Shown here: one piece after another, positions 38,201 to 45,652 of the stretch | Numbering within the stretch: the first letter of the stretch is position 1 | Layout of the letters: each line of letters begins with the position of its first letter | Assembly: GCF_964340395.1 (NCBI RefSeq) | Contig: NC_135566.1 | Coordinates: 19,040,501-19,104,500 of the forward strand | DNA: 64,000 bases | Direction: 5' to 3' | Source of the DNA: Glandiceps talaboti | Lineage: Eukaryota; Hemichordata; Enteropneusta; Spengelidae | Translations under genes and position numbers: made by a program | Notes under the pieces: model-generated | The model's database searches: none | Told to the model about the DNA's origin: nothing | The model's input: the letters and a program-made list of their open reading frames with translations, nothing else

Positions 38201-40771
38201 CACTCCAAACTTTGGTGTTCCCCTATCTCTTACTGTGTGTGTGGTGAGTGTGCCGTCAAAGCCAATTTGACGTGCCACTGACGCATACAATTTCTAGTGA
38301 CCCGCCAAAATTTGGTGTTCCCTATCTCTTACTATCTGGTGACTCACAAGAAATACCAGTTTTTTTCATTTTGACTCACAACAACAAAACTTGGCTATCA
38401 TTTATAGGGCACACTGGTGATTACATAGAATTACAGAAACCAAGTCATTAAAGGGTTAAGTACAGTACTTAACTGTTACCATACATTTTGTACATATTCA
38501 TTCAAATTGCTAGTTTTGCATTATTATATACAATAAGTTTAATCATAGTGTGAACACACCAGGGTCAAAGATTGACAGATATACATACAAATATATTAAT
38601 TTATTGTTCAGTGTATTGTGAAAAAAAGCAATCTTGTAATTTTTAATTTTTTTTTCAATTTATTCCTAGGTGAGACTAAGTACAAGTGTGATATATGTGG
38701 TAAACAGTTCCGGCATCTGAGTCATTACAAGGACCATTCACGAATCCATTCAGGTAATGACTTTCTGAGTGTAATATTTGTACAATTAAAACTCAAATAT
38801 TTGTACTATTAATACTCAGTAGATGTAAATTTAGTTCACAGTGAAAATAAACTCCATATTATTGTTATAATAGAAGTAATCATCATGGCCAAGTGATAGA
38901 AAGTACACTGTAAGTGACTGTGGTAGTCCTGGTTTTAATGAGCTAAAACAGACACAAAATATTATAATTCATGTATGTGATTTTCTGGTTCCAAGATGCA
39001 TTGCATAAGATAACAGCTACGTTGTTACATTTAGGCTTGTTTTGTCTTTATTACATTTGAAATAGCATTTTCATTGTGAAATGATATAAAGACATGTTGA
39101 CCTCTGTAATAATGAGGGATTTATTGAGCAAAGACTAAACGCCATCAATGACAGAGAGCAATTTTACGAGTAAAACCAGTGTACGGTCAGGTGACAACCA
39201 TCCCACTGAGTAGCATGTGCAAACCCCCTGTGTGTACAGAATAGATGACTGTGTATGGGGAGCTCGAGATGTGTGATTCATCTTGAAACTGGCAACAGGT
39301 TTATATTGTGACACGTGAGGTTACTAACATAAATTGGTGATAGCAGTGCCTCGGAGATCCAGATATAATCAGACTGGAATCGAGTGTAAAAATTAATTCC
39401 TTGAAAATTTATATCAGTATATACACAAATCAAACACTCTATAGGTCTTCCCATTGTCTGACTGAATCATTCTTGTGGATAATACAATGTAAAACTGACG
39501 TCTATTGATAGATCAACATGGCACAAGCTAAGTTTGTACATATTTGGATGTAGTTTTTGCTGCATATTTAAAAGGTACTCAAAGTATTGTACTTACTAAA
39601 GCGTACTTATAACCACCACTTGCAATTTATTGAATTCAAACATGGTATTAAGATATAACTCATTAGACCATACCACAACAGCTGATCTGTCAGTCTGATA
39701 AACAATTTAACATTTACTTGGACAGTATGACTGAATCTATTCAACACAATTTTATACTAGCCAGTGTGATTTTGTGCAATTTTCATCCTCATCTTAGCCT
39801 CATAAATTTTTTAACTTTTATCATCATTTTTAGCCACAGAAATCTATTCAACTTATATTAGCCAGACCACTGTGTCTAGATGGCTAGCATTGTAAAGAGC
39901 ATTGAGATGTAGTGCAGTGTGCTTTTTAAGAAATGAAATCATTATTATTGTTATTATTATTATTATTATTATAAAAGGAGAGAAGAAACACCGCTGTGAT
40001 GTCTGTGGTAAACAATTTGGAAGGGTTGGCCACTACAAAGACCATCTGCGCATACACACCGGTGAAAAACCATTCCGTTGCAGCGTGTGTGACAAGGCAT
40101 TCTCACAGAGATCGGGGATGAAATACCACATGCAAAAAGAGCATGGCATTTCAACATCACGGGATTATGATCATCACATGTCCATCTTTCAAAGTTCTGG
40201 AAGCCAGACCTACTCATCGGCCACAGGCAACATCATCGCCATGGATACTGATGATGAAAAGGATGCAAATACCGTTAGTTCCCCAGCAACCAGTGCATCT
40301 TCATCAGCTGCTGATACAGTCGGAAGTAAATGTGAGGAAAGTGAAGAGGAGGAAGAAGGTGAGGAGGAGGAGAAGAGGGAACTTGGAGAAGAAACTGAAG
40401 GAGATTCAATTGATATTGGAGGTGACTACAATGATGATAAGGAGCAGATTACAGTTACAGAAGACAACAGCAAAGACAGTACAATCGCGGGGTTTTGTCC
40501 AGAAAAGTTATCTTTGCTTCGGAAAGCATTGAGCGAACCACTGCCAGTATTTGAATTACATGGTCAGACGTCTAACAATGATTGCACATATACATCACAA
40601 CAACATTCAGTTACATCAGAAAAGGAATCCACCACAGACACAAAGACAGAAAATGGAACTTCATATTTTTCCGAGGAAATTTCCAAAGACTTTGGTGAGA
40701 TACATTTGCCATCACCTGTCAATGATGCCCCATTAATTCATCCCGTTCTGCAGGAATACACAACATTCTAA
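10152..40771 (+). CDS. C2H2 zinc-finger transcriptional regulator with MSRRKQ N-terminus (6 exons, 604 aa)
   Basis: Gene-level entry: 10152-10206, 15944-16503, 30705-30942, 36410-36493, 38670-38753 and 39978-40771. All joins agree in phase (1,0,1,1,1) and the total is 1,815 bases including TAA. Residues 1-10 (MSRRKQKNPQ) match the N-terminal motif of FOG, SALL and BCL11 proteins, which in those families binds RBBP4/7 of the NuRD co-repressor. Residues 19-90 are acidic, about 100-160 are Tyr/Pro-rich, and 160-260 are Ser/Thr-rich. Five C2H2 fingers (about 262-397) are joined by TGEK-type linkers. The tail from 398 has a long Glu run. It is probably a nuclear, DNA-binding repressor. No orthologue name can be given: the fingers do not match FOG, SALL or BCL11 as I know them. 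Confidence 0.88.
12380..13030 (+). repeat. Dispersed-repeat tail with about 5 tandem units of roughly 70 bp
   Basis: After 'GGTCAGTCTGAAATTTGG' the tail becomes a tandem array of 'CCAACATTCAACACAAATATGCCTAGCAACCAAGACC...CAATGGCAACAGCAAAATGACAAT'. Units alternate between 'CCTAACATTACAACC' and 'CCTAGCAACC' forms. The minus-strand frames at 12464-12952 are this array. Confidence 0.75.
13516..14665 (+). repeat. TG-linked dispersed repeat, longest uninterrupted copy
   Basis: Head TTTTAGCACAACTGAACTGA, (TG)n at about 13568-13612, then four or five successive units built on 'AAAACTACTGAGCA', 'GAAATTTGGT', 'GTTCATGACGAGATGAT' and 'ATATGCAAATTAGG'. The 'CCTAGCAACAAGACCA...AGCAACAGCCAAATGATGGT' tail follows. 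It serves as the reference for the order of parts in the other copies. Confidence 0.8.
15944..16503 (+). CDS. Zinc-finger gene exon 2: acidic and Tyr/Pro/Ser-rich region
   Basis: Encodes residues 19-205. It begins EGSDEEDERDFSHDD after the acceptor GGATTTCAG|AAGG. It then runs through an Asp/Glu-rich segment, a Tyr-rich segment (MDSYGMDSYDIAYYPYVN) and a Ser/Pro segment ending FGPKSPQ. No folded domain is recognisable, and low complexity suggests a disordered activation or repression region. The donor CACAG|GTTAGT sits directly before a 350-bp compound microsatellite. The open frame running on to 17037 is only microsatellite translation. Confidence 0.85.
16504..16862 (+). repeat. Compound microsatellite (TG, TCTG, GGAT, TGTA) at the exon 2 donor
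   Basis: (TG)n to 16560, then (TCTG)n, a GGAT run, (TGTA)n, and (TG)n again to about 16853. It starts within a few bases of the exon 2 splice donor. All frames across it give Cys/Val or His/Thr runs and are not genes. Confidence 0.95.
17740..18185 (+). repeat. Tandem array, 7 units of about 62 bp, each with a CTCF-like core
   Basis: Units run 'AATAGACCTTTCCAGTCA', 'AGAGCCCTCTGGTGGTCAAG' and 'TGAGGTGGTGATGTAATCTA'. On the minus strand the middle part reads CCACCAGAGGGCTCT (best copy 17881-17895). This agrees with the vertebrate CTCF consensus CCRSYAGRKGGCRSY at 14 of 15 positions. Related cores lie at 17753-17767, 18012-18026 and 18127-18141. The remaining units are more diverged. Confidence 0.75.
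19613..19812. repeat. 21-bp palindromic minisatellite, about 10 copies
   Basis: The unit CATTTACATATGTAAAATACT contains the perfect 14-bp palindrome TTTACATATGTAAA. Two units share a paired change to ACACATGTGA, which keeps dyad symmetry at a shifted centre. Confidence 0.85.
20271..20396 (+). CDS. Short acidic open frame, 41 aa (uncertain)
   Basis: ATG to TGA with no interruption. The product begins MDFDSEMINFDDCEWNEILE and continues with an Asn/His/Asp-rich helix-like stretch. The pattern 'W..IL.....' followed by 'F...' resembles the linker just before the reverse-transcriptase domain of CR1/Jockey-type LINEs, so this may be a small retrotransposon fragment. No RT motif follows. It could equally be chance. 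Confidence 0.2.
   Translation: MDFDSEMINFDDCEWNEILETDFYHSENKADHFIVDMIKDV
20514..20760 (+). mobile_element. MITE family A, left half
   Basis: Begins TTAAAGGGGAATGCTACACC and continues 'CTGGAGAGTCATTTCATGATTTTACATCACC'. This matches the left halves of the copies at 31341 and 46601. The right terminus is missing, and MITE B starts about 30 bp further on. Confidence 0.7.
20790..21253. mobile_element. MITE family B, copy 1
   Basis: Inverted ends: TTACTACTCTGGCAATTGAG against (reverse complement of the right end) TACTACTCTGGCAATCGAAG, with further matching 'GACACAAA' / 'GACATAAA'. The interior has about three tandem copies of 'GGAAGTCCCCAAAATGTAC..GTTACCATGTACACTGCAAG'. No coding frame. Confidence 0.75.
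24100..24275 (-). mobile_element. MITE family C fragment (minus strand)
   Basis: The reverse complement reads 'GTGACCCCATTTCTTTATG', 'GGCAACTATGGGTAGGTTAGTCG', 'CTTCTTCATGTTTCTCTGCC', 'CTATCTTCTTTTTATTGGATTCCTGG', the same order as 32737-33105. Confidence 0.65.
26520..27500. repeat. 20-bp-based minisatellite with higher-order structure
   Basis: The basic unit is close to GCCACCTTGGTATCCAGACT. From about 26760 to 27180 three variants (CCTTGGTATACC.., CGCCTTAGTATCC.., CCTTTGGTATCC..) repeat together as a unit of roughly 62 bp. From 27221 to 27310 a homogeneous run of AAACAGCCACCATGGTATCC follows, then the array decays. All long frames here on both strands (WYPDCH-like or GYHGGCLDT-like) are unit translations. 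Confidence 0.9.
28970..29660. repeat. Dispersed repeat with two related 'GCCGATTTCAACAAAACCTGGC' segments
   Basis: Segments near 29085 and 29510 share 'GCCGATTTCAACWAAACCTGGCA.AAATGTC', 'CATCACTTT', and 'AAATTCAGATT', about 430 bp apart. The block opens with 'TTAGTTCCCCACAGGCAAAGCCC'. No coding sequence seen. Confidence 0.5.
30293..30519 (+). repeat. 60-bp tandem array, about 4 copies
   Basis: The unit includes the palindrome ACCCTATATATAGGGT, then GTAATTACATAGAGTTACAG and AAACCAAGTCATTAAAG. A single related copy at about 38110-38460 is interrupted by a hAT-like element. Confidence 0.85.
30705..30942 (+). CDS. Zinc-finger gene exon 3: Ser/Thr-rich region and finger 1
   Basis: Residues 206-284. 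After the acceptor TATCCTTACAG|CAT it encodes HSSTASSTYGSLASPTHSPP, continues Ser/Thr-rich, and ends with finger 1, HVCRTCGKAFAKSSTLTSHV-RIHT (CX2CX12HX3H). The donor ACTG|GTAAGC splits the linker Gly codon in phase 1, as in the following finger exons. The 39 bases of open frame upstream are intronic. Confidence 0.9.
31341..31756. mobile_element. MITE family A, full-length copy
   Basis: The right end inverted reads TTAAAGGGGAACACTACTCC then AGGAAACAGACACATTTTCATAAACTA. The left end has CCACTCCAGGAAATAGAGAC-ATCTTCATAAACTA. The interior includes near-mirrored 'GAATATTCATGAG' and 'CATGAATATTCA'. It has no coding capacity. TTAA at the termini would fit a TTAA-targeting superfamily, but this copy's flanks are eroded. 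Confidence 0.75.
32737..33105 (+). mobile_element. MITE family C, best copy
   Basis: Ends AGGATGACCCTACTTTTTTG and, inverted, TAGGGTGACCCGATTTTTTTT. The interior contains the pyrimidine-rich 'CTTCTTCATGTTTCCCTG' block shared with the copies at 6.6 and 24.2 kb. Confidence 0.65.
36410..36493 (+). CDS. Zinc-finger gene exon 4: finger 2
   Basis: Exactly 84 bases, phase 1 at both ends, encoding residues 285-312, GEKPFGCELCSAKFSRLSTL-KYHMMVHK. Acceptor TTTTTTTCAG|GTGAG and donor ACAAAG|GTAAGT. Skipping it would leave the frame intact. The final 14 bases and the donor are the first unit of the 37-bp array that follows. Reading past the donor meets TAG at 36499-36501. Confidence 0.92.
36480..36997 (+). 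repeat. 37-bp minisatellite carrying 14 copies of the exon 4 splice donor
   Basis: Fourteen units of exactly 37 bp with no length change. The unit is GATGGTTCACAAAGGTAAGC followed by AGTGGAATGACTTAACT. Unit 1 overlaps the end of exon 4 and its authentic donor. Units differ mainly at CAC/TAC in 'GGTTCACAAAG', at GTAAGT (first), GTTAGC (second) or GTAAGC (rest), and at GAATT/GACTT. Every unit but the second keeps AAAG|GTAAGY. Confidence 0.97.
36998..38669 (+). other. Remainder of zinc-finger gene intron 4
   Basis: Contains a segment (37395-37610) that resembles 23630-24040 ('TTTGGGTCCRCAGCCAAAAATCA', 'GTCTAATTATTGGTATTTTAA'), evidently a dispersed repeat, and the interrupted 60-bp unit with its hAT-like insertion. 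Otherwise plain. Confidence 0.65.
38145..38416. mobile_element. 272-bp non-autonomous hAT-like element
   Basis: The ends are CAGTGTGCC and GGGCACACTG (inverted CAGTGTGCCC). The flanks are GTAATTAC (38137-38144) and GTGATTAC (38417-38424), an 8-bp duplication with one difference. Insertion is proved by the surrounding sequence: the flanks together form one unit of the 60-bp repeat found uninterrupted at 30293-30519. The element contains two 101-bp direct repeats starting at 38146 and 38247 ('AGTGTGCCGTC', 'CCAATTTGAYGTGCCACTGACGCA'). The 8-bp duplication and CAGTG ends fit hAT. There is no transposase. Confidence 0.8.
38670..38753 (+). CDS. Zinc-finger gene exon 5: finger 3
   Basis: 84 bases, phase 1-1, residues 313-340: GETKYKCDICGKQFRHLSHY-KDHSRIHS. 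Acceptor TTATTCCTAG|GTGAG, donor TTCAG|GTAATG. Same length and phase as exon 4, so the two are interchangeable modules. Confidence 0.92.
38754..39977 (+). other. Zinc-finger gene intron 5
   Basis: No repeats of note except the (ATT)n run at about 39946-39972 that forms the tract before the exon 6 acceptor. Nothing else recognisable. Confidence 0.7.
39978..40771 (+). CDS. Zinc-finger gene exon 6: fingers 4-5 and acidic tail
   Basis: Residues 341-604. Finger 4 (GEKKHRCDVCGKQFGRVGHY-KDHLRIHT) and finger 5 (GEKPFRCSVCDKAFSQRSGM-KYHMQKEHG) are followed by a low-complexity tail. The tail has DTDDEKD, a run of Glu/Lys (about residues 411-440), then Ser/Thr-rich sequence ending VLQEYTTF and TAA at 40769-40771. 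Fingers 3 and 4 are close paralogues (CGKQF...HYKDH.RIH). The acceptor, ATAAAAG|GAG, lacks a normal pyrimidine tract and is preceded by (ATT)n. Confidence 0.92.
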
Positions 40772-40883
40772 TGTAGTATATATATATATATATATACCAA
40801 GACCAGAGCATCCTGGGCCAAATACATAATTTCTGTTTAATTGATGTTTTTGTTGAGGACAATTAAAAAAAAGTAAGTCTTAT

Positions 40884-41152
40884 ATGAGGTACTGCTTTGG
40901 CAGTTGAGGTCTTGGTTTACTATTCTCGACACAAACTAAAACCGTTGTTGTTCAATGTAGTAGCAGTTCCTCTGCCCCTGTGATCAAGATAGTGTAAACA
41001 TTGGACATCCCCAAAAATGTACTCTGTAAGCTCATGGATGTCATCAGAAACACCAACTATTCAATACCCTATATCAGCATGGTGTAACAATACTTTTAGT
41101 TTGTGTCTATCTTAGTATAACCGAGGCCTTGGCTTCCACAGTTGTATGAGAG
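40884..41152. mobile_element. MITE family B, copy 2
   Basis: Left end GAGGTACTGCTTTGGCAGTT-GAGGTCTTGG; inverted right end CTCATACAACTGTGGAAGCC-AAGGCCTCGG. The interior shares 'CCCCAAAAATGTAC', 'GATGTCATCAGAAA' and 'AATACCCTATATCA' with copy 1. It lies about 110 bp after the stop codon, so it is probably transcribed and could form a hairpin in the mRNA. Confidence 0.7.
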
Positions 41153-42257
41153 TATAGAGTTGATAAAGTGGTTGTTCCTGGCTTTAAAAGTCCAGTCAAA
41201 ATACTCTCAAACTCCTTAATATTGTATGCAATGTACACTGCTATTATAACATACTTAAAGGAGTAAGAACAAAATCCATGCTTTGGGCTTTTATTTTGAC
41301 AAATTTACACCATTTTATTTTATATATACTGTATAATTATTATGATCATAAATGCATAATTGGGGTACTGCTTTGGCAGGATGGGCCCAGTGTTCTTCAG
41401 TTCAAGTTTGCCAAATATTTTGTCTTTAGATTTATTGGCAGTGCCTACTTAACGAGTGGACTGTTTGGTCAATTTGTAAGTAGAATTGATTGCTATGTAG
41501 TCTACTACCAGTGAATATTTGACTCTACATGTATGTCTGGTCATGATATTGAATGTATGCAGTTCTTGTTCTTATGTTGTGTGTAAATCACTTTAAACAA
41601 AGATTACTGTGAACTGTTGTAATTATTGTAATTTGTGCTTATTTTAATAGTTGAATAATGTTTGCCGCAAAAAAAAAATCAGCACAAAAACAGAATCACT
41701 TTCACCGGTACTAAGCTGTACAGGCCAGATATGGGTTGTACTGACCAAGGTTGTGTGTTAGAAGGGGACTTTGAAAACTAGAATGTGGAAATGAATAGTG
41801 TCACAGACTTTGGGTATTTAGATGACTGTTTGCAGTGTTCTCTGTGGCTGTGCTGTCCTGAGTGTAAAGTATAACAGAAAACACCACAAGAACGATTGCA
41901 AATACCAGTGAGTACCTAGACTTGCATGTACAAAGCATGGGGGTTATATATTATGTTCATCCAAAACAGTATATTACCATAAACATCATTCTTTGTGTAC
42001 AAGGAACGATCGTTCACTCTTTTGTATATCATTTGCATACAGATACGCAATCATGTTTTCAGTACTGCACTGCTGTGCAAATACCACTAGTATAAGTTCG
42101 CATCAGTGCAGCAAGTAATTATTGGTACATATGTAATAATGTGGATGTTACTGCAGTGTGATTGTTAATTGTGTTCATAAGCAAGTGAATTTCTTCTTTA
42201 TCTTTTCAATACAATTCTACAAGATGGTGTCGTGTTGAAATGTTATGTAAAATGCAA

Positions 42258-42648
42258 TTCCCAAAGCATATAGCCTTGGAGCTACCGTATCCCAAAGTAC
42301 ATAGTGTTGGAACTACCACATCCAAAGCAAGTAGTGTTCGATCTATCATATCCCAAAGTATGTAGTGTTGGAGCTACCATATCCCAAAGTACGTAGTGTT
42401 GGAACTACCACATCCAAAGCAAGTAGTGTTAGAGTACCATATCCCAAAGTATGTAGTCTTGGAGCTACCATATCCCAAAGTATGTAGTGTTGGAGCTACC
42501 ATATCCCAAAATGTGAAGTGTTCAATGGAGCTACCATATCCCAAAATGAGTAGTGTTCAATGGAGCTACCATATCCCAAAGTGAGTAGTGTTCAGTAGAG
42601 CTATCATATCCCAAAGTACGTAGTGTTCAATAGAGCTACCATATCCCT
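42258..42648 (+). repeat. 31-34-bp minisatellite, about 13 copies
   Basis: The unit is near GTAGTGTTGGAGCTACCATA followed by TCCCAAAGTAC. Later units carry a 'TCAAT' insertion (GTGTTCAATGGAGC). It is inside the likely 3' UTR. The open frame here is unit translation only. Confidence 0.9.
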
Positions 42649-43022
42649 TCTACCACAGATTTATAATTTTGGGGGAGTAAATGGTCTGGAGCATTTATTA
42701 ATTCTGTTTACATAATAACATCAAGCCATATTGTACACAGCAACGTAGGGCAGACCAGTACTTTAGCTAATAACAAGATATACATTTGTATTTTCAAATC
42801 GGTGAAAATAACCAGAAAGTAATGAAGTTACTGAGGAATTACTTAAAGCCATAATTGTGTAAAAGCTCTCGTTTTGTGTAAAAAAAAAATACTTTGATGT
42901 TGTGGCCTTGTTGATCAACACAAGTAATGGAGTGTACAGGTCATAGTAAATTCATAAAGTGTTTATTCGTCATATCTTGTATCAAAGGTACACAATTATT
43001 GAGATGTATTACCTCACATTGT

Positions 43023-43028
43023 AATAAA
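43023..43028 (+). terminator. Candidate poly(A) signal of the zinc-finger gene
   Basis: AATAAA with a downstream T/GT-rich element at about 43030-43075. Best candidate between the stop codon and the converging collagen gene. Confidence 0.5.
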
Positions 43029-43049
43029 GTTCTTTGTTGTTTTGAAAAC

Positions 43050-44956
43050 ACTTGATTAAGATTCTGTTGTTTTTTCTCAAATTATAGATTACAGAAAAAA
43101 ATTATAAAACTTAAGAGTTACGAGTTAAAGACTTTAAAAAACACAATATAATATTAGTGATAAATATGACTATACATGTTGAAACTAGGAAAAGCTTTGC
43201 CTTTGTACAGCAAGAACTGTTGTACATTAAATATTGGCATTATCATACAGGTCACATTTAATGCCTTGAAAGAGGCTGTATTCCATTTTCATAATCGTAC
43301 AGGTCACATTTAATTTACACCACCAAATGCAGCATGAGGGTTGCTGATATAAAAGTTGTCATGAAAATAAACTTTGATGGAATTATTGACACAAAGTTCT
43401 AAATTTAGGCTTTTTTGGTGGCAAAATGATAAATTTTAGTTTGATTATTAGTGTGAAAGGCATTTATTTAGAGCTGCCAACAAAATGGCGTGGTCCCTGT
43501 GTTTAAATTGATAGTAATGTTAACACCAATGTACTCTGATTGTTCAGTTGTATGGTCACGATTTCCCAAACTATTTTATATTCCTACGCGTACCTATTTT
43601 CTACATTTTTAGTTCAGACCCTAAATAACCTTGCATGAAAAACATACTTTGTCAGACATTAGTATCAAAAATACACATGAAATAAATAAGTTTTACTATT
43701 ATGAACACACTGGAGAGACATTGTCTATAAATCAAACCACACTTAAGGTGACGGCTAGAAATTGTGGATATTAGACCCCCTATCTTAATATTGATCTGTA
43801 TCAGCCACAACAGATACAGGTGCCTATACTTAATTTTCTGTTTATCATCATAACACCTTAAAAATGATGGGTCAGTCAATTAAAAATTAAAAATTAGATA
43901 AAAATAAGTGCATTAGTAAGTGGTGGTGATACTTTTAATTCATAATTGTACTTTAAATGGTCTGAATGACTGAGAAATGACAATTAAAGTCATGGAAACT
44001 TTGAACAATGTGTTTTATCAAATTTCCTGAATTTCAACAATAAATGATAATTTTTGCTCAGATACGCACTGCTATGAAGTCACCATCGTACAATCAGTGG
44101 CGTTGTGATTTTTGTCTAGTCCTGCCATAGAAGGCGTCAATTTATTTAATTCAGAATGAAGAAATATATGGTCGGTTGGGGCATGAGAAACAGAATTAAG
44201 GTTCCCTATTCTACTCATACCCAATAATGTGATCACTAATTTAGAACAATGACTCTCCTTGGTCCAAATGTTATTTTTACAAATTGAAGTCTACAAATAA
44301 AATGATTTAAAAAAAAAAAAAAAAAAAAATACAAGCACCAACAACACATACTCTACTATAGGTTTAGATGGATGACCATCAAAGTTTTGAGATTTAGATA
44401 TATTCAAAATTTAAAGATATAAGATTTTATAAGAAAAAATACAAACTCAAAAGTTGTAAATAGATGAATCTGAAAGAGTATGACATGACATATAAAGATA
44501 AAATACAACAACATAAAATTAAAGTTTAAAAACCATTGAATGTTAAAAGTCAAAACAATTTAATTGTTTCTAATTGGGAGGCATGGTTGTACAAGTGATC
44601 CACTCAAATTATGGAGAATAGAACTTTAAGATTCACTTATAAAAAAGAATGCATGTCGGAGACAAATTTCCCTGGAACTCACAGTTCTTCAATTTACTCC
44701 AAACTTTTGCAATATGAAAGCTTGTTCCTGGGCCTTTTGAAATAACAAATAAATTTCATCATTTGCTTTCAAGGAAATCATCAATCTTTCATTGTATTTG
44801 GCGGCCATATTAGATTCTAAACTGACTCAATTTTGTAAAAGACATTTTGTCGTCTATGTACAAAATTTGTATGGTGACCCCTGATAGTTTTTCTTGATTT
44901 GAACTGAGAATAGGTTGGAGTTTTCTTGAACAAAGTAACACCAAAAGTTTAAAGAG
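43050..44956. other. Convergent intergenic interval
   Basis: AT-rich sequence between the two converging genes. It includes a partial duplication at 43240-43320 ('ACAGGTCACATTTAAT') and a poly-A run at about 44309-44329. No gene seen. Confidence 0.65.
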
Positions 44957-44962
44957 TTTATT
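44957..44962 (-). terminator. Candidate poly(A) signal of the EMI collagen gene
   Basis: AATAAA on the minus strand, about 515 bases after the collagen stop codon. No closer canonical signal was noticed. Weakly supported. Confidence 0.3.
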
Positions 44963-45476
44963 TCCGAGACGCATTCTGCCTTAAATAAGTATGAATAAAT
45001 TCATAACCATTATTTTTGGTGCTTAAACAACACCTAGTCACTAAATCTGCTAACTTGTACATAAATACCAGGATTAGACATAGATTTCTACCTGATGAAC
45101 ACAAATCTGTTGCATAATAAAAGACAGAAAAAAAAGGAAAAAGACTTTACTTTGGACAGTAGTATTTGTAGTTACCAAATAGAACCACCTTCCGCTATTT
45201 CAGTTACGAAAGTTTTGATTTTCTTGCTAAATATGTTAATTAAGATATTCCTTGTTGAATGCATGACATTCTCCAATTAGAGCTCTTAATTTTTATCACA
45301 TGATGAGCACCCTCAGTGTTTTGTTAAAATGTACTGTCTTCGAGAGTGATGTGAATACCATTATCCGATTCTGTTTTTTTTAAATGTAATTTTCCTTCAA
45401 AAAGCACCATAAAATTTCAGAAAACTTAAAAGTAAGTAAAAGTTTGATGCATTGTTCAAATGTATGCAACCAGTTC

Positions 45477-45652
45477 TTAATTTGGAATAAGAGGAGGTGC
45501 ATTAAGAGTGGGTAATTTTTTTGGTAAACCTGGAGCTCCTGCATCAGGAATAAGATGGGATGGTATTCCGGGGGCACCATTTCTGTCGACACCAAGTAAG
45601 TCGCCTGAAGATTCTTCTTCAATCATATCGCTGGGTGGGAACAGTCCAATTT
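45477..45652 (-). CDS. EMI collagen exon 8 (C-terminal)
   Basis: Residues 261-317, starting [20 protein letters not shown] and ending [12 protein letters not shown] at 45479-45477. Acceptor CTTTTCGACATTTTCACAG|AA has a good pyrimidine tract, and the same frame has a stop upstream of it, so it is a true boundary. It contains two isolated collagen-like bits (GAPGIP, GAPGLP). The overlapping plus-strand frame is antisense. Confidence 0.8.

Larger units (their letters stand above)
40772..43045 (+). other. Probable 3' UTR of the zinc-finger gene
   Basis: The first AATAAA after the stop is at 43023-43028, followed within 20-40 bases by T/GT-rich sequence (TTCTTTGTTGTTTTG), a good cleavage context. 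The interval contains an AT dinucleotide run just after the stop, MITE B and a 31-bp minisatellite. Without transcripts the end is inferred. Confidence 0.45.
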
